Counted from the stretch's first letter, positions 49,092 to 58,618 are shown. The stretch is 64,000 nucleotides of DNA from Dyella silvae (GCF_026421305.1 NZ_JAPJBQ010000002.1:124001-188000), one strand, 5' to 3'. Numbers and translations are program-made. The notes: generated by a model not told the origin, from the letters alone.

Positions 49092-50189
49092 ATGAGCGCG
49101 CAGCCCAATCTTGGCATGCAGGTCACCACCTTCGAAAACCCGATGGGCATCAACGGCTTCGAGTTCGTTGAGTTTGCCGCTCCGGCCGGTCGCGCGGGCG
49201 AGTTGCACGCCCTGTTCAAGAGCATGGGCTTCAGTGCGGTGCTCAAGCACAAGTCGCGCCCCATCACGGTTTATCGCCAGGGTGGCGTGAATCTGCTGGT
49301 GAATGAGGACCCCGATTCTTTCGCTGCGGAATTCGCCAAGGCGCACGGCCCGTGTGCGGCAGGTTTCGCCATCCGCTTCCAGAAGCCGTCAGGCGACGTG
49401 CGTACCACCGTGCTGGGCAACGGCGGCGAAGCGATGGACGAGAAGGCCGAGCGCACCAAGGCAGTGAACGCGCCGGTGGTGAAGGGCATCGGCGATTGCA
49501 TGCTGTATCTGGTCGACCGTTACGGTGACAAGGGCAGCATCTATGACGGCGACTATGAGCCGATTCCGGGCGCCGAGCAGAACCCGAAGGGCTTTGGTCT
49601 CACCTTCATCGACCACCTGACGCACAACCTCTACTTCGGCAACATGCAGAAGTGGTCGGACTACTACGAGCGCTTGTTCAACTTCCGCGAGATTCGCTAC
49701 TTCGACATCAAGGGCGCCAAGACCGGCCTGGTGTCCAAGGCCATGACCGCACCGGACGGCATCGTGCGTATTCCGCTCAATGAGTCGAGCGATCCGAAGT
49801 CGCAGATCAACGAATACCTCGATGCCTATCATGGCGAAGGTATCCAGCACATCGCGTTGTTCACCGACAACATTTACGACACGGTGGAAGCGATGCGCGC
49901 GACGGGCGTGGAGTTCCTCGATACGCCGGATACCTATTTCGACGTGATCGACCTGCGCATTCCGAACCACGGCGAGGACGTACCGCGCCTGGCCAAGAAC
50001 AAGATCCTGATCGATGCCGATCAGGAGACCAAACAGCGCAAGCTGCTGCAGATCTTCACGCAGAACAACATCGGACCGATCTTCTTCGAGATCATCCAGC
50101 GCAAGGGCAACGAGGGATTCGGCGAAGGCAACTTCCAGGCGTTGTTCGAGTCGATCGAACGCGACCAGATGAAGCGCGGCGTGCTGTAA
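49092..50189 (+). CDS. hppD: 4-hydroxyphenylpyruvate dioxygenase
   Basis: A 365-residue two-domain VOC enzyme that makes homogentisate. The iron ligands are visible: His in FIDHLTHNLY, His in GIQHIALFTDNIY, and Glu in PIFFEIIQRKGNEGFGEGNFQALFESIE, whose C-terminal form GFGEGNFQALF is diagnostic of HPPD. AGGAG precedes the start. It opens the plus-strand side of the tyrosine-degradation region with hmgA and fumarylacetoacetase. Confidence 0.95.
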   Translation: MSAQPNLGMQVTTFENPMGINGFEFVEFAAPAGRAGELHALFKSMGFSAVLKHKSRPITVYRQGGVNLLVNEDPDSFAAEFAKAHGPCAAGFAIRFQKPSGDVRTTVLGNGGEAMDEKAERTKAVNAPVVKGIGDCMLYLVDRYGDKGSIYDGDYEPIPGAEQNPKGFGLTFIDHLTHNLYFGNMQKWSDYYERLFNFREIRYFDIKGAKTGLVSKAMTAPDGIVRIPLNESSDPKSQINEYLDAYHGEGIQHIALFTDNIYDTVEAMRATGVEFLDTPDTYFDVIDLRIPNHGEDVPRLAKNKILIDADQETKQRKLLQIFTQNNIGPIFFEIIQRKGNEGFGEGNFQALFESIERDQMKRGVL

Positions 50190-50202
50190 GCAGGTGTGTG
50201 CA

Positions 50203-50228
50203 CCGTGGCCGCCGTAAGGCGGCCACGG
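50203..50228. terminator. Hairpin between convergent hppD and the DUF5362 gene
   Basis: CCGTGGCCGCC (50203-50213), loop GTAA, GGCGGCCACGG (50218-50228): a perfect 11-bp GC stem 14 bases after the hppD stop. No U-run on either strand. Confidence 0.55.
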
Positions 50229-50239
50229 CGTAAGAACGA

Positions 50240-50635
50240 TCAGTGCGGGAAGGTGCCGTTCTTCATCATGGACGCGAACATCGCGCCGAAGAAGATGACG
50301 TACAGGATCGCAAAGGCAATACCCACCAGGTAAAGCACGCCCTGAATCACAAAGTAGGTGCGCAGCCGGCCGAGCGATTCTTTCAAGGCATCGGAATCTC
50401 CGCTGAGCTGGGCGCGTTCGAGAGCGCTGGCCGATTGCATCAGCAGTACGCCGGTCCAGATCGGCAGCCAGGCGATGACGATGCCAACGATGGTGAGGGC
50501 GGTGATGGCACCCTGGATGATGAACATGATGCCGACGAACTTCATCCAACCTTTGCCCGAACCGAGCGGCTGGCTGAGGTCTTTGATCGAGGGTATGGCG
50601 GTAGCCTGGCCAAGCGAAGAGTACGAGTCGGACAT
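50240..50635 (-). CDS. DUF5362 family membrane protein
   Basis: A 131-residue protein with two membrane segments: MKFVGIMFIIQGAITALTIVGIVIAWLPIWTGVLL and a C-terminal FVIQGVLYLVGIAFAILYVIFFGAMFASMM. The LGSGKGWMKFVGIMFIIQG start and the middle SALERAQLSGDSDALKESLGRLRTYF match DUF5362. No function is known. It is on the opposite strand between hppD and hmgA, interrupting the catabolic block. Confidence 0.75.
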   Translation of the reverse strand: MSDSYSSLGQATAIPSIKDLSQPLGSGKGWMKFVGIMFIIQGAITALTIVGIVIAWLPIWTGVLLMQSASALERAQLSGDSDALKESLGRLRTYFVIQGVLYLVGIAFAILYVIFFGAMFASMMKNGTFPH

Positions 50636-50778
50636 GCGGTTTCCTTAGGTATCGTTGCAGTAAGAGAACAACGCCTCTTTCCATGAGCGAGGCGGGCCAA
50701 CAGTCTTGAGACAAGAGTAGTCGGGTTGTGCGGTGTCGTGTAGGACGCCGCCTATTTCGGGTAGATCGCGGAGCTTCC

Positions 50779-52077
50779 ATGTCAGCCAGCAAGCAGCAGT
50801 ACCAGTCTGGTTTCGCCAACGAATTCGCCACCGAGGCCATGCCGGGCGTGCTGCCCGAGGGGCAGAACTCGCCCCAGCGCGTGGCCCATGGGCTCTATGC
50901 CGAGCAGCTTTCGGGTACGGCGTTCACCGCGCCGCGCCACAGCAATCGCCGCAGCTGGCTTTACCGCATCCGTCCTGCCGCGATGCATCACCCGTTCGAG
51001 GCAATGCCGGAAGGCCGATTCCATAACCGCTTCAACGAAGTGCCGGCCAACCCGAACCAGCTGCGTTGGGATCCGCTGCCCCTGCCCACCGAGCCGACCG
51101 ATTTCATCGATGGCCTGGTCACCATGGCGGGCAACGGTGGCGCTGGCGAGCAGTCGGGCGTGGGCATCCACATGTATGCCGCGAACCGCTCCATGCAGGG
51201 CCGCTATTTCTACAACGCGGATGGCGAGCTGCTGATCGTGCCGCAGCTGGGGCGCCTCAAGCTGGCGACCGAGTTCGGTGTGATCGAGCTGGAGCCGCTC
51301 GAAATCGCCGTGATTCCGCGTGGCGTGCGTTTCCGCGTGGAACTGCTGGACGACACCGCGCGTGGCTATATCGCCGAGAACTTCGGCGCCCTGTTGCGCC
51401 TGCCGGACCTGGGTCCTCTCGGCAGCAACGGCCTGGCCAACCCGCGTGACTTCCTGACGCCGGTCGCCGCCTATGAAGACGTCGAAGGCCAGTTCGAGCT
51501 CATCGCCAAGTTCCAGGGTGGTCTGTGGCGCGCCGCCATCAACCATTCGCCGCTGGACGTGGTGGGCTGGCACGGTAACTACGCGCCGTATAAGTACGAC
51601 CTGCGCCGCTTCAATACCATCGGCTCGATCAGCTACGACCATCCGGATCCGAGCATCTTCCTGGTGCTGCATTCGCCGAGCGACACGGCTGGCGTCAGCA
51701 ACATGGATTTCGTGATCTTCCCGCCGCGCTGGCTGGTGGCGCAGAACACCTTCCGCCCGCCGTGGTTCCACCGCAATATCGCCAGCGAGTTCATGGGCCT
51801 GATCACGGGCGCCTACGACGCCAAGGCCGAGGGCTTCGTGCCGGGCGGTGCTTCGCTGCACAATTGCATGAGCGGGCACGGGCCGGATGCGGCCACGTTC
51901 GAGAAGGCCTCCGCCGCGGATCTGTCCAAGCCGGACGTGATCACTGGCACCATGGCCTTCATGTTCGAAACGCGCCGCGTGATCCATCCGACCCGTCAGG
52001 CACTCGAAGCGCCGCAGCTGCAGGGCAATTACTACGAGTGCTGGCAGGGTATCCGCAAGCATTTCACCGGCAAATAA
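50779..52077 (+). CDS. hmgA: Homogentisate 1,2-dioxygenase
   Basis: A 432-residue Fe(II) dioxygenase opening the homogentisate ring to maleylacetoacetate. It begins with the family's [26 protein letters not shown]; the iron ligands appear in [14 protein letters not shown] (His, Glu) and [12 protein letters not shown] (His). The start at 50779 gives the canonical N terminus; the upstream frame from 50728 does not. The fumarylacetoacetase gene follows after 67 bases. A maleylacetoacetate isomerase gene is not in the window. Confidence 0.96.
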   Translation: MSASKQQYQSGFANEFATEAMPGVLPEGQNSPQRVAHGLYAEQLSGTAFTAPRHSNRRSWLYRIRPAAMHHPFEAMPEGRFHNRFNEVPANPNQLRWDPLPLPTEPTDFIDGLVTMAGNGGAGEQSGVGIHMYAANRSMQGRYFYNADGELLIVPQLGRLKLATEFGVIELEPLEIAVIPRGVRFRVELLDDTARGYIAENFGALLRLPDLGPLGSNGLANPRDFLTPVAAYEDVEGQFELIAKFQGGLWRAAINHSPLDVVGWHGNYAPYKYDLRRFNTIGSISYDHPDPSIFLVLHSPSDTAGVSNMDFVIFPPRWLVAQNTFRPPWFHRNIASEFMGLITGAYDAKAEGFVPGGASLHNCMSGHGPDAATFEKASAADLSKPDVITGTMAFMFETRRVIHPTRQALEAPQLQGNYYECWQGIRKHFTGK

Positions 52078-52144
52078 GCGCCGTACCACCGCATCAACCA
52101 AGAACGAGACGGCCTGCGCTACGGCACGGCCACCGGAGCAAAGC

Positions 52145-53131
52145 ATGAAACTGGGTTCACTGAAGGAAGGCGGTCGCGACGGCACGCTCATCGTGGTCAG
52201 CCGTGACCTGACCAAGGCCGTCAAGGCGACGGGCATTGCCGCCACCATGCAGGCCGCGCTGGACGACTGGTCGAATGTGGCCCCACGCCTCAATGCGCTG
52301 TCCGATGAGCTGAATGCCGGCAAGGCCAGTGGTGCCTTTGCGCTGGATATGACGGCGCTCGCCTCGCCGCTGCCACGCGCCTACGAGTTTGTCGATGGCA
52401 GCGCCTACCTGCCGCACGTTGAGCGCGTCCGCCGCGCCCGTGGCGCCGAGGTGCCGGAGTCGTTCTACGTTGATCCGCTGATGTATCAGGCCGTCAGTGC
52501 CGGTTTCCTCGGCCCACGCGATCCGGTGGTGGTGCCCAGCGAGGACTACGGCATCGACCTCGAGGCCGAAGTGGTGGTGGTGACCGACGATGTGCCGATG
52601 GCGCCGACGCCTGCCCAGGCGACTGGTCATATTCAGCTGGTCGGCCTGGTCAACGATGTGTCTCTGCGCGGCCTGATCCCTGCCGAGCTCGCCAAGGGTT
52701 TTGGCTTCCTGCAGTCCAAGCCGCGTTCGGCACTGTCGCCTGTGCTGGTGACGCCGGATGAGCTGGGCGATGCCTGGCAGGACGACAAGCTGCATCTGCC
52801 CATGCGCACCTGGCTCAACGGCAAGTGGTTCGGTGAGGCCGAGTGCGGCGTGGATATGCAGTTCAACTTCGCCCAGCTGGTGGCGCACGCGGCCAAAACC
52901 CGTCCGCTCACGGCCGGCACCATCGTCGGCTCAGGCACCATTGCCAACGAAGACACCAGCAAGGGCGCCTCGTGCCTGGCCGAGCAGCGCACGGTGGAAA
53001 CGTTGCGCGATGGGAAGCCGACCACGCCGTTCCTGAAGTTCGGCGACAGCCTGCGTATCGATGTCACCGACAAGGCAGGTGCGTCGATCTTCGGCGCTAT
53101 CGAGCAGGTCATCGAACCGCTCAAGCGCTGA
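52145..53131 (+). CDS. Fumarylacetoacetate hydrolase family protein (fumarylacetoacetase)
   Basis: A 328-residue FAH-superfamily protein. The metal and catalytic features are visible: DYGIDLEAEVVVVTDDVP (Glu pair), VNDVSLRGLIPAE (Asp), LQSKPRSALSPV and TIVGSGTIANEDTSKGASCL. Immediately after hmgA it is expected to cleave fumarylacetoacetate into fumarate and acetoacetate, the last step of tyrosine catabolism. It is shorter than the 420-residue mammalian type but normal for proteobacterial FAH. Confidence 0.9.
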   Translation: MKLGSLKEGGRDGTLIVVSRDLTKAVKATGIAATMQAALDDWSNVAPRLNALSDELNAGKASGAFALDMTALASPLPRAYEFVDGSAYLPHVERVRRARGAEVPESFYVDPLMYQAVSAGFLGPRDPVVVPSEDYGIDLEAEVVVVTDDVPMAPTPAQATGHIQLVGLVNDVSLRGLIPAELAKGFGFLQSKPRSALSPVLVTPDELGDAWQDDKLHLPMRTWLNGKWFGEAECGVDMQFNFAQLVAHAAKTRPLTAGTIVGSGTIANEDTSKGASCLAEQRTVETLRDGKPTTPFLKFGDSLRIDVTDKAGASIFGAIEQVIEPLKR

Positions 53132-53208
53132 CCCAGTCAGCTGGACCCGTCTGCGGCGTTCCACCACACGTAAATACGCCACAGGCCTACACAAATTGTC
53201 GCAGCGTC

Positions 53209-53222
53209 CTGACTGAAGTCAG
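53209..53222. promoter_or_regulatory. FNR/CRP-like 14-mer ahead of hemN
   Basis: CTGAC-TGAA-GTCAG is a perfect palindrome of the form N5-N4-N5 used by FNR/CRP-family proteins (TTGAC-N4-GTCAA would be the symmetric relative). It ends 36 bases before the hemN start. It could also fold as a short hairpin, so the assignment is tentative. Confidence 0.35.
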
Positions 53223-53258
53223 GGCGCGTTGTGTGCGGTCGCCAGGATACTGGCGCGC

Positions 53259-54659
53259 ATGCGCACGACGACGACCATCCCCGAATTCGACCCCGACCTG
53301 ATCGCGCGTTATGACGTGGCGGGTCCGCGCTACACGAGCTATCCGACCGCGCCGCAATTCCATGCCGGCTTCAACGAAGCAGCGCTGCGCGCAGTGGCCA
53401 AAGCTTCGAATGAAGAGCCCGTGCCGCGACCGTTGTCGCTCTACGTGCATGTGCCTTTCTGCTTCAGTCCCTGCTTCTACTGCGGATGCACGCGTGTCAT
53501 CACGCGCGAGATGTCCAAGGCCGATCACTATCTGGAGCGGCTCTATCGCGAGATAGCACTCACCGGCCCCTTGTTCGACCGTGACCGGCCGTTGCAACAG
53601 CTGCATTTCGGCGGCGGCACGCCGAACTTCCTCGACTTGCCGCGCATGACGGCGCTTATCGAGACCCTGAAGCAACATTTCAGCTATCGAGAGCACGGTG
53701 AGCGCGAGTACGGCATCGAAATCGATCCGCGCTTTGCCGACGGCGACTATGTGCGTGGTCTGGCAGCACTTGGCTTCAATCGTATTTCCGTCGGCATCCA
53801 GGATTTCGATCCGGCCGTGCAAGTGGCGGTCAACCGCATCCAGAGCGTCGAGCAGACGCGTGACGTACTGGTGGCTGCGCGTGACTCGGGCTACGGCTCG
53901 GCCAGCGTCGACCTTATCTATGGCCTGCCCAAGCAAACTATGGATGGTTTTGCGCGCACGCTGGACGAAGTGATTGCGCTGGCGCCGGATCGGGTAGCGG
54001 TGTACGGCTACGCTCACTTGCCCAGTCTGTTCAAGGCGCAGCGGCAGATCAATGCTGACGAGCTGCCAGATGCTTCCACGCGGCTGGCATTGTTTGGCCT
54101 GGCCTTCAAAAAGCTGTGCGAGGCGGGCTACATCTACGTCGGCATGGATCACTTCGCCCGCGCCGGCGATGAGCTCGTACAGGCGCAACGCGCCGGCACG
54201 TTACAGCGCAACTTCCAGGGTTATTCCACCCATGGCGACTGCGACATTATCGGGCTCGGCGTCAGTGCCATCAGCCGCATTGGCGACAGCTACAGCCAGA
54301 ACGCGCGCGACCTCATCGGATACGAGGCGGCACTGGAAAACGGGCGCATTCCGGTGGCACGCGGAATCGAGCTGGATGAGGACGATGTGATCCGCCGCGC
54401 CTTGATCGGGGAGCTCATGTGTCACGGCGAACTCGATATGGTTCGCTTTGGCGAGCGTCACCGACTGATGTTTGCCGACGCTTTTGCCGATGAACTTGAA
54501 CGGCTGAAGGCGCTGGCAGCCGATGGCCTGATCGTCATGGATGCGACAAAGATTTTCGTCACGGCTCGCGGTCGACTACTGCTACGCAACATTGCCATGT
54601 GCTTCGACGCCTATCTCAACACCCCCGCAGAGTCGCCTCGCTACTCGCGCACGATCTGA
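53259..54659 (+). CDS. hemN: Oxygen-independent coproporphyrinogen III oxidase
   Basis: A 466-residue radical-SAM enzyme for anaerobic heme synthesis. It shows the HemN opening YDVAGPRYTSYPTAPQF, the cluster motif VPFCFSPCFYCGCTRV (CxxxCxxC plus the extra Cys typical of HemN), LHFGGGTPNF and the C-terminal HemN domain with GYSTHGDCDIIGLGVSAIS. The start at 53259 begins just before that motif. It is followed after 22 bases by the FNR-type regulator, a pairing frequent in gammaproteobacteria. Confidence 0.95.
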   Translation: MRTTTTIPEFDPDLIARYDVAGPRYTSYPTAPQFHAGFNEAALRAVAKASNEEPVPRPLSLYVHVPFCFSPCFYCGCTRVITREMSKADHYLERLYREIALTGPLFDRDRPLQQLHFGGGTPNFLDLPRMTALIETLKQHFSYREHGEREYGIEIDPRFADGDYVRGLAALGFNRISVGIQDFDPAVQVAVNRIQSVEQTRDVLVAARDSGYGSASVDLIYGLPKQTMDGFARTLDEVIALAPDRVAVYGYAHLPSLFKAQRQINADELPDASTRLALFGLAFKKLCEAGYIYVGMDHFARAGDELVQAQRAGTLQRNFQGYSTHGDCDIIGLGVSAISRIGDSYSQNARDLIGYEAALENGRIPVARGIELDEDDVIRRALIGELMCHGELDMVRFGERHRLMFADAFADELERLKALAADGLIVMDATKIFVTARGRLLLRNIAMCFDAYLNTPAESPRYSRTI

Positions 54660-54681
54660 CCCACGTGATCCAGGCAGCGCC

Positions 54682-55449
54682 ATGAAAATGCTTTCCGGTA
54701 AATTGACAGAGTGCCGGCTGAGTTTGCATAACCCCATTGCCGATGACGGCGATGAACTTCACTTCTGCAGTACCTGCGCGTTCTCCGATGCCTGCCTGTC
54801 GGTCGGCTATGGAAAGCACGACCTTTCAGCGCTCCATTGTCTGGTGGAGCATGTAGGGCCCTTTCGAACAGGTGCGCATGTGTTTCGCGCCGGTGATCCG
54901 TTTCGCGCTATTTACGCCGTGCGCGCCGGCACCGTAAAGACCTGTGTGGTCGACAAGGACGGCAAGGAACAGGTGCTTGGCTTTTACCTGCCCGGTGAGG
55001 TCATTGGCCTCAATGCTATTTATCCGGATCAGTTTCCCTGCGATGCCATTGCGCTTGAAGCAACGCAATTCTGCCGTTTCTCCTTCCCGGCGATGACGGC
55101 GCTTGCGACACGCATGCCTGCGTTGCAGCAACATCTGTTTCGTCTGCTGAGCAAAGAGCTCGGCGCGGCCACCCATCTGGCGGCCGATCACACTGCAGAC
55201 GAGCGCATGGCTGCGTTCCTGCTTGACCTGGGTGATCGCTACGAAGCGCGTGGCTTTTCCGGCACGCAATTCCGGTTGAGCATGGCCCGCGGTGACATTG
55301 CCAACTACCTGCGTCTTGCTGCCGAAACGGTGAGCCGTGTGCTTGGCCGATTCCGCAATCAGGGGTTGATCGAGATTGAAGGTCGTGCGGTGACGCTGCG
55401 CGATCGCGAACGTCTGCGCAGCGTTGCGCAGGGTGAATGCGTGGGCTGA
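54682..55449 (+). CDS. anr: FNR/Anr-type [4Fe-4S] oxygen-responsive transcriptional regulator
   Basis: A 255-residue CRP/FNR protein with every FNR hallmark. The N-terminal cysteines Cys29, Cys32 and Cys38 (HFCSTCAFSDACL) and a fourth, Cys131 (TQFCRFSF), align with the four cluster ligands of E. coli FNR; the DNA-recognition helix in RGDIANYLRLAAETVSRVLGRF keeps the Glu-x-x-Ser-Arg residues that read TTGAT half-sites. It should activate anaerobic genes when the cluster is intact. TTGAT-type sites lie upstream of genes on its 3' side. The ribosome site at 54682 is weak; ATG 54688 is an alternative. Confidence 0.92.
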   Translation: MKMLSGKLTECRLSLHNPIADDGDELHFCSTCAFSDACLSVGYGKHDLSALHCLVEHVGPFRTGAHVFRAGDPFRAIYAVRAGTVKTCVVDKDGKEQVLGFYLPGEVIGLNAIYPDQFPCDAIALEATQFCRFSFPAMTALATRMPALQQHLFRLLSKELGAATHLAADHTADERMAAFLLDLGDRYEARGFSGTQFRLSMARGDIANYLRLAAETVSRVLGRFRNQGLIEIEGRAVTLRDRERLRSVAQGECVG

Positions 55450-55471
55450 GCAGGCGTTGTGGCAGGTTGAC

Positions 55472-55511
55472 GCATTTTGATAAATGCATCGCCTGTGCTG
55501 ACTTCGGTCAA
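55472..55511. promoter_or_regulatory. nirK promoter region with two inverted repeats
   Basis: GCATTT-TGAT-AAATGC (55472-55487) is a perfect palindrome whose reverse strand reads GATGCATTT-ATCA-AAATGCGTC, with half-sites like those of NsrR but a longer spacer. CTGAC-TTCG-GTCAA (55498-55511) is an FNR/CRP-like 14-mer ending 53 bases before the nirK start. Confidence 0.45.
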
Positions 55512-55564
55512 GAAGAGAAAAACAGCGCTGCCTAGTCTGACTACGGGATCACAGGGAGACGCCC

Positions 55565-57082
55565 ATGTCACGTTTATTGTCCACCGTCCTCATGGCAGCC
55601 AGCATGTTGCCCGGGGCTGTTCTGGCTGCCAAGGCCAGCAATCCTTCGCCAGTCGTTGTGACTGCCGCAGCTGCCATGGCGCCCGTTCAGGCGCCTGTCG
55701 ACTTCGGGCCGCCGCAAGGCGCACCTATTCACGCCGTGCTTGGCATACCGCCGAACGTACCGCCGCCGATCCATCGCAATTACCCCGCCAAGGTCATCGT
55801 TGATCTGGAAGTGATTGAAAAGGAAATGTCGATTTCCGAAGGTGTCACGTACACCTACTGGACCTTCGGCGGCACCGTGCCCGGCAGCTTCATCCGCGTG
55901 CGTCAGGGCGACACGGTGGAGTTCCACCTGAAGAATGCGCCTGACAACAAGATGCCCCACAACATCGATCTGCACGGTGTGACAGGCCCCGGCGGTGGTG
56001 CGGCCTCCAGCTTTACGGCGCCGGGCCATGAGTCGCAGTTCAGCTTCAAGGCGCTCAACGCCGGTTTGTACGTCTACCACTGCGCGACTGCACCCGTGGG
56101 TATGCATGTCGCCAACGGTATGTACGGCCTGATTCTGGTCGAGCCACCCGAAGGTCTGCCGAAGGTCGATCACGAGTACTACGTGATGCAAGGTGATTTC
56201 TACACCACCGGCAAATACCGCGAGAAGGGTCATCAGTCGTTCGATATGGACGCGGGCATCGCCGAACGTCCAACTTATGTCGTGTTTAATGGACGCGAAG
56301 GCTCACTCACCGGCGATCACGCGCTGACGGCCAAGGTGGGCGACACTGTGCGCTTGTTCGTGGGTAATGGTGGTCCGAACCTGGTGTCGAGCTTCCACGT
56401 CATCGGCGAGATCTTTGACAAGGTCTACTACGAGGGCGGCACGCACGCGCAGGAGAACGTGCAGACCACGTTGATCCCCGCTGGCGGCGCGATGATGGCG
56501 GACTTCCGCGTCGACGTACCAGGCAGCTATGTGCTGGTGGATCACTCGATCTTCCGTGCGTTCAACAAAGGTGCGCTGGGCATCCTCAAGGTGGACGGCC
56601 CGGAGAACAAGGCCATTTACTCGGGTAAGGAAGTCGATTCCGTCTATCTGGGCGATCGCGCCAACCCGAATATGCACGCGGTTACCGAAGCAGCCAAGGC
56701 CAATGCCGCCGGCACGCTGAGCAAGGAAGATCAGATCAAGGCTGGCCAACAGCTGTTCACTGGTACGTGTTCGGTCTGTCATCAGGCGAACGGTGAAGGT
56801 ATGTCCGGGGTATTTCCGCCGCTGGCCAAGTCCGATTACCTGGCCAAGCAAACCAGAGAGCACCTGATTTCCATTCCCCTGCATGGCTTGAATGGAAGCG
56901 TCACCGTCAACGGTAAGGACTACAACTCGGTGATGCCGCCCATGTCGCAGCTGACGGACGACGAAGTGGCGAACATCCTCACCTACGTGCTCAACAGCTG
57001 GGGTAACCCGGGCGGTCAGGTGAGCAAGGAAGAAGTCAGCAAGGTGCGTGCGCAGCCCGCTGCACCGGCCGCCGGTCACTAA
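55565..57082 (+). CDS. nirK: Copper-containing nitrite reductase with C-terminal cytochrome c domain
   Basis: A 505-residue periplasmic enzyme reducing nitrite to NO. After a signal peptide come two cupredoxin domains: type 1 copper ligands His132, Cys173, His181, Met186 ([18 protein letters not shown]); type 2 ligands His137, His172, His327; catalytic Asp135 (HNIDLHG) and His278 (SSFHVIG). An extra domain of about 120 residues has a heme c motif (CSVCH, 402-406) and [12 protein letters not shown] with a likely axial Met. Such heme-tethered NirK enzymes supply their own electron-entry domain. nirV and sco follow within 11 and 11 bases. Confidence 0.95.
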   Translation: MSRLLSTVLMAASMLPGAVLAAKASNPSPVVVTAAAAMAPVQAPVDFGPPQGAPIHAVLGIPPNVPPPIHRNYPAKVIVDLEVIEKEMSISEGVTYTYWTFGGTVPGSFIRVRQGDTVEFHLKNAPDNKMPHNIDLHGVTGPGGGAASSFTAPGHESQFSFKALNAGLYVYHCATAPVGMHVANGMYGLILVEPPEGLPKVDHEYYVMQGDFYTTGKYREKGHQSFDMDAGIAERPTYVVFNGREGSLTGDHALTAKVGDTVRLFVGNGGPNLVSSFHVIGEIFDKVYYEGGTHAQENVQTTLIPAGGAMMADFRVDVPGSYVLVDHSIFRAFNKGALGILKVDGPENKAIYSGKEVDSVYLGDRANPNMHAVTEAAKANAAGTLSKEDQIKAGQQLFTGTCSVCHQANGEGMSGVFPPLAKSDYLAKQTREHLISIPLHGLNGSVTVNGKDYNSVMPPMSQLTDDEVANILTYVLNSWGNPGGQVSKEEVSKVRAQPAAPAAGH

Positions 57083-57092
57083 GGTGGCAGCC

Positions 57093-57854
57093 ATGAGCAG
57101 ACTGTCGATACTGTTGCTCGGCATGCTGCTCGCAGGTCCGGCAGTGGCGGCGGATTACGCCCCACTGCCGGGCGATACGTTCAAGAGTGTGCTGCCTGCC
57201 GATGGCAAGGCAGCACCTGCGCAGATCGCGGCGTTTCAGATGCGCACGGAACCTGTCACCAACGCTGAGTATCTGGCATTCGTGAACAGCCATCCCCAAT
57301 GGCGTCGCGATCGGGTGCCGGCCATTTTTGCGGATAAGCGTTACCTTAGCCATTGGTCGGGTGCTGTGACCTTGGGTGAGGAGGCGCTGCCTGACCAACC
57401 TGTCACCCGAGTCAGCTGGTTTGCGGCGCAGGCTTACTGCGAAAGCGAACAAGCTCGTCTACCGACGTGGTATGAGTGGGAGTATGCCGCTGCCGCGGAT
57501 GGTCATCGCACCGATGCGCGTAGTGATCCGCAATGGCGCGAAAGCGTACTGGCCTGGTACGGCCGACCATCCAATACGCCGCTACCACGCATCGGCGGGG
57601 CGCCGGATGTTCATGGCATACGTGACCTCAACGGTCTGGTATGGGAATGGGTGAGCGACTTCAACGCGCTGTTGGTCGGCGTGGATAGCCGCGATCAGGA
57701 TGGGGCCGACAAGACGAAGTTCTGCGGCGCCGGCGCGCTCAATATGCAACAGAAAGAAAATTACGCGACGTTGATGCGCGTCGCCATGTTGTCGTCGCTC
57801 AATGCATCGGATACGGCGACGACGATGGGCTTTCGCTGCGTGCGGTCGCCATGA
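57093..57854 (+). CDS. nirV: NirV-like formylglycine-generating-enzyme (SUMF1) family protein
   Basis: A 253-residue protein with a signal peptide (MSRLSILLLGMLLAGPAVAA) and a SUMF1/C-type-lectin-like fold: FQMRTEPVTNAEYLAFVNSHPQWRRD, PVTRVSWFAAQAYCESEQARLPTWYEWEYAA, DLNGLVWEWVSDF and the C-terminal GFRCVRSP. NirV proteins are encoded next to nirK in several denitrifiers; their role is not settled. It is 10 bases after nirK and 10 bases before sco, in one transcript, with AAGGTGG as ribosome site. Confidence 0.85.
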   Translation: MSRLSILLLGMLLAGPAVAADYAPLPGDTFKSVLPADGKAAPAQIAAFQMRTEPVTNAEYLAFVNSHPQWRRDRVPAIFADKRYLSHWSGAVTLGEEALPDQPVTRVSWFAAQAYCESEQARLPTWYEWEYAAAADGHRTDARSDPQWRESVLAWYGRPSNTPLPRIGGAPDVHGIRDLNGLVWEWVSDFNALLVGVDSRDQDGADKTKFCGAGALNMQQKENYATLMRVAMLSSLNASDTATTMGFRCVRSP

Positions 57855-57864
57855 GGACGATTCC

Positions 57865-58431
57865 ATGAAACATCTGATGATGCTGGTGTCCCTTCTTTTG
57901 TTTGTCGGGCAGGTCTTCGCCACCACGCCATTGCCGGGTGACTCGGTCTATCAGTTCAACGCCAAGCTTACGGATCAGAGCGGCCGGACTTCGCCGTGGT
58001 CGTCCAGACAGGGGCGAGTTCAGCTGGTAACGATGTTCTATACGTCCTGCACCATGGTGTGCCCGATGATCGTGGACACCATGAAACTGACGCAAAAGGC
58101 AATCGACGAGCCGGCTCGCAGCCGCCTTGATCTGCTTTTGATCAGCTTCGATCCTGAGCGTGACGGTGTTTCCGCGCTGCACGAGTATGCAGACAAGCGA
58201 AAGTTGGCATCACCCCAATGGACCCTGGCACGTACTGAGCCCAGCGAAGCACGGCAGGTCGCGGCCCTTTTGGGTCTGCAATACCGGAAGCTTCCGGATG
58301 GTGATTTCAACCATTCCAGCGAACTGATTCTGCTTGATGCTCAAGGTCGCATTCTCGCGCGAACGGCCATCATCGGGCGTGTCGATCCGGAGTTTGTCCA
58401 GGCAGTGCGCAAGGCGCTAGGTGCGGGCTGA
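57865..58431 (+). CDS. SCO1/SenC family copper chaperone
   Basis: A 188-residue protein with an N-terminal signal/anchor (MKHLMMLVSLLLFVGQVFA) and a thioredoxin-like fold. Copper ligands: the CxxxC motif in FYTSCTMVCPMIVD and a distal His in FNHSSELILLD. SCO proteins deliver copper to periplasmic or membrane copper enzymes; right behind nirK and nirV it is likely to serve NirK maturation. A strong terminator about 110 bases downstream ends the unit. Confidence 0.9.
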   Translation: MKHLMMLVSLLLFVGQVFATTPLPGDSVYQFNAKLTDQSGRTSPWSSRQGRVQLVTMFYTSCTMVCPMIVDTMKLTQKAIDEPARSRLDLLLISFDPERDGVSALHEYADKRKLASPQWTLARTEPSEARQVAALLGLQYRKLPDGDFNHSSELILLDAQGRILARTAIIGRVDPEFVQAVRKALGAG

Positions 58432-58541
58432 GGGGTGCTGTCGTCAGTCGCATCGCGCCTTGAGGGACGTCGACTTTGCAGTGAATCATCAGGAAGCGAG
58501 GGAAGGGATTCCCATCTGGTTCCGACTATTTGGGTTGATTA

Positions 58542-58575
58542 GAAGGCCGCCCGCTGGGGCGGCTTCTTTTTTTTT
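58542..58575 (+). terminator. Intrinsic terminator of the nirK operon
   Basis: GCCGCCC (58546-58552), loop GCTG, GGGCGGC (58557-58563), extended by GAA / TTC with one bulged G, then nine U residues (58567-58575). It closes the nirK-nirV-sco unit. Confidence 0.88.
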
Positions 58576-58618
58576 GCGCGTGGCGAGTTGTCACAGTTGG
58601 CCTCGACATGGCGAAGAT

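Noticed and set aside
50782-52323. A 513-residue minus-strand frame opposite hmgA
   Set aside because: Antisense shadow; hmgA is fully supported on the plus strand.
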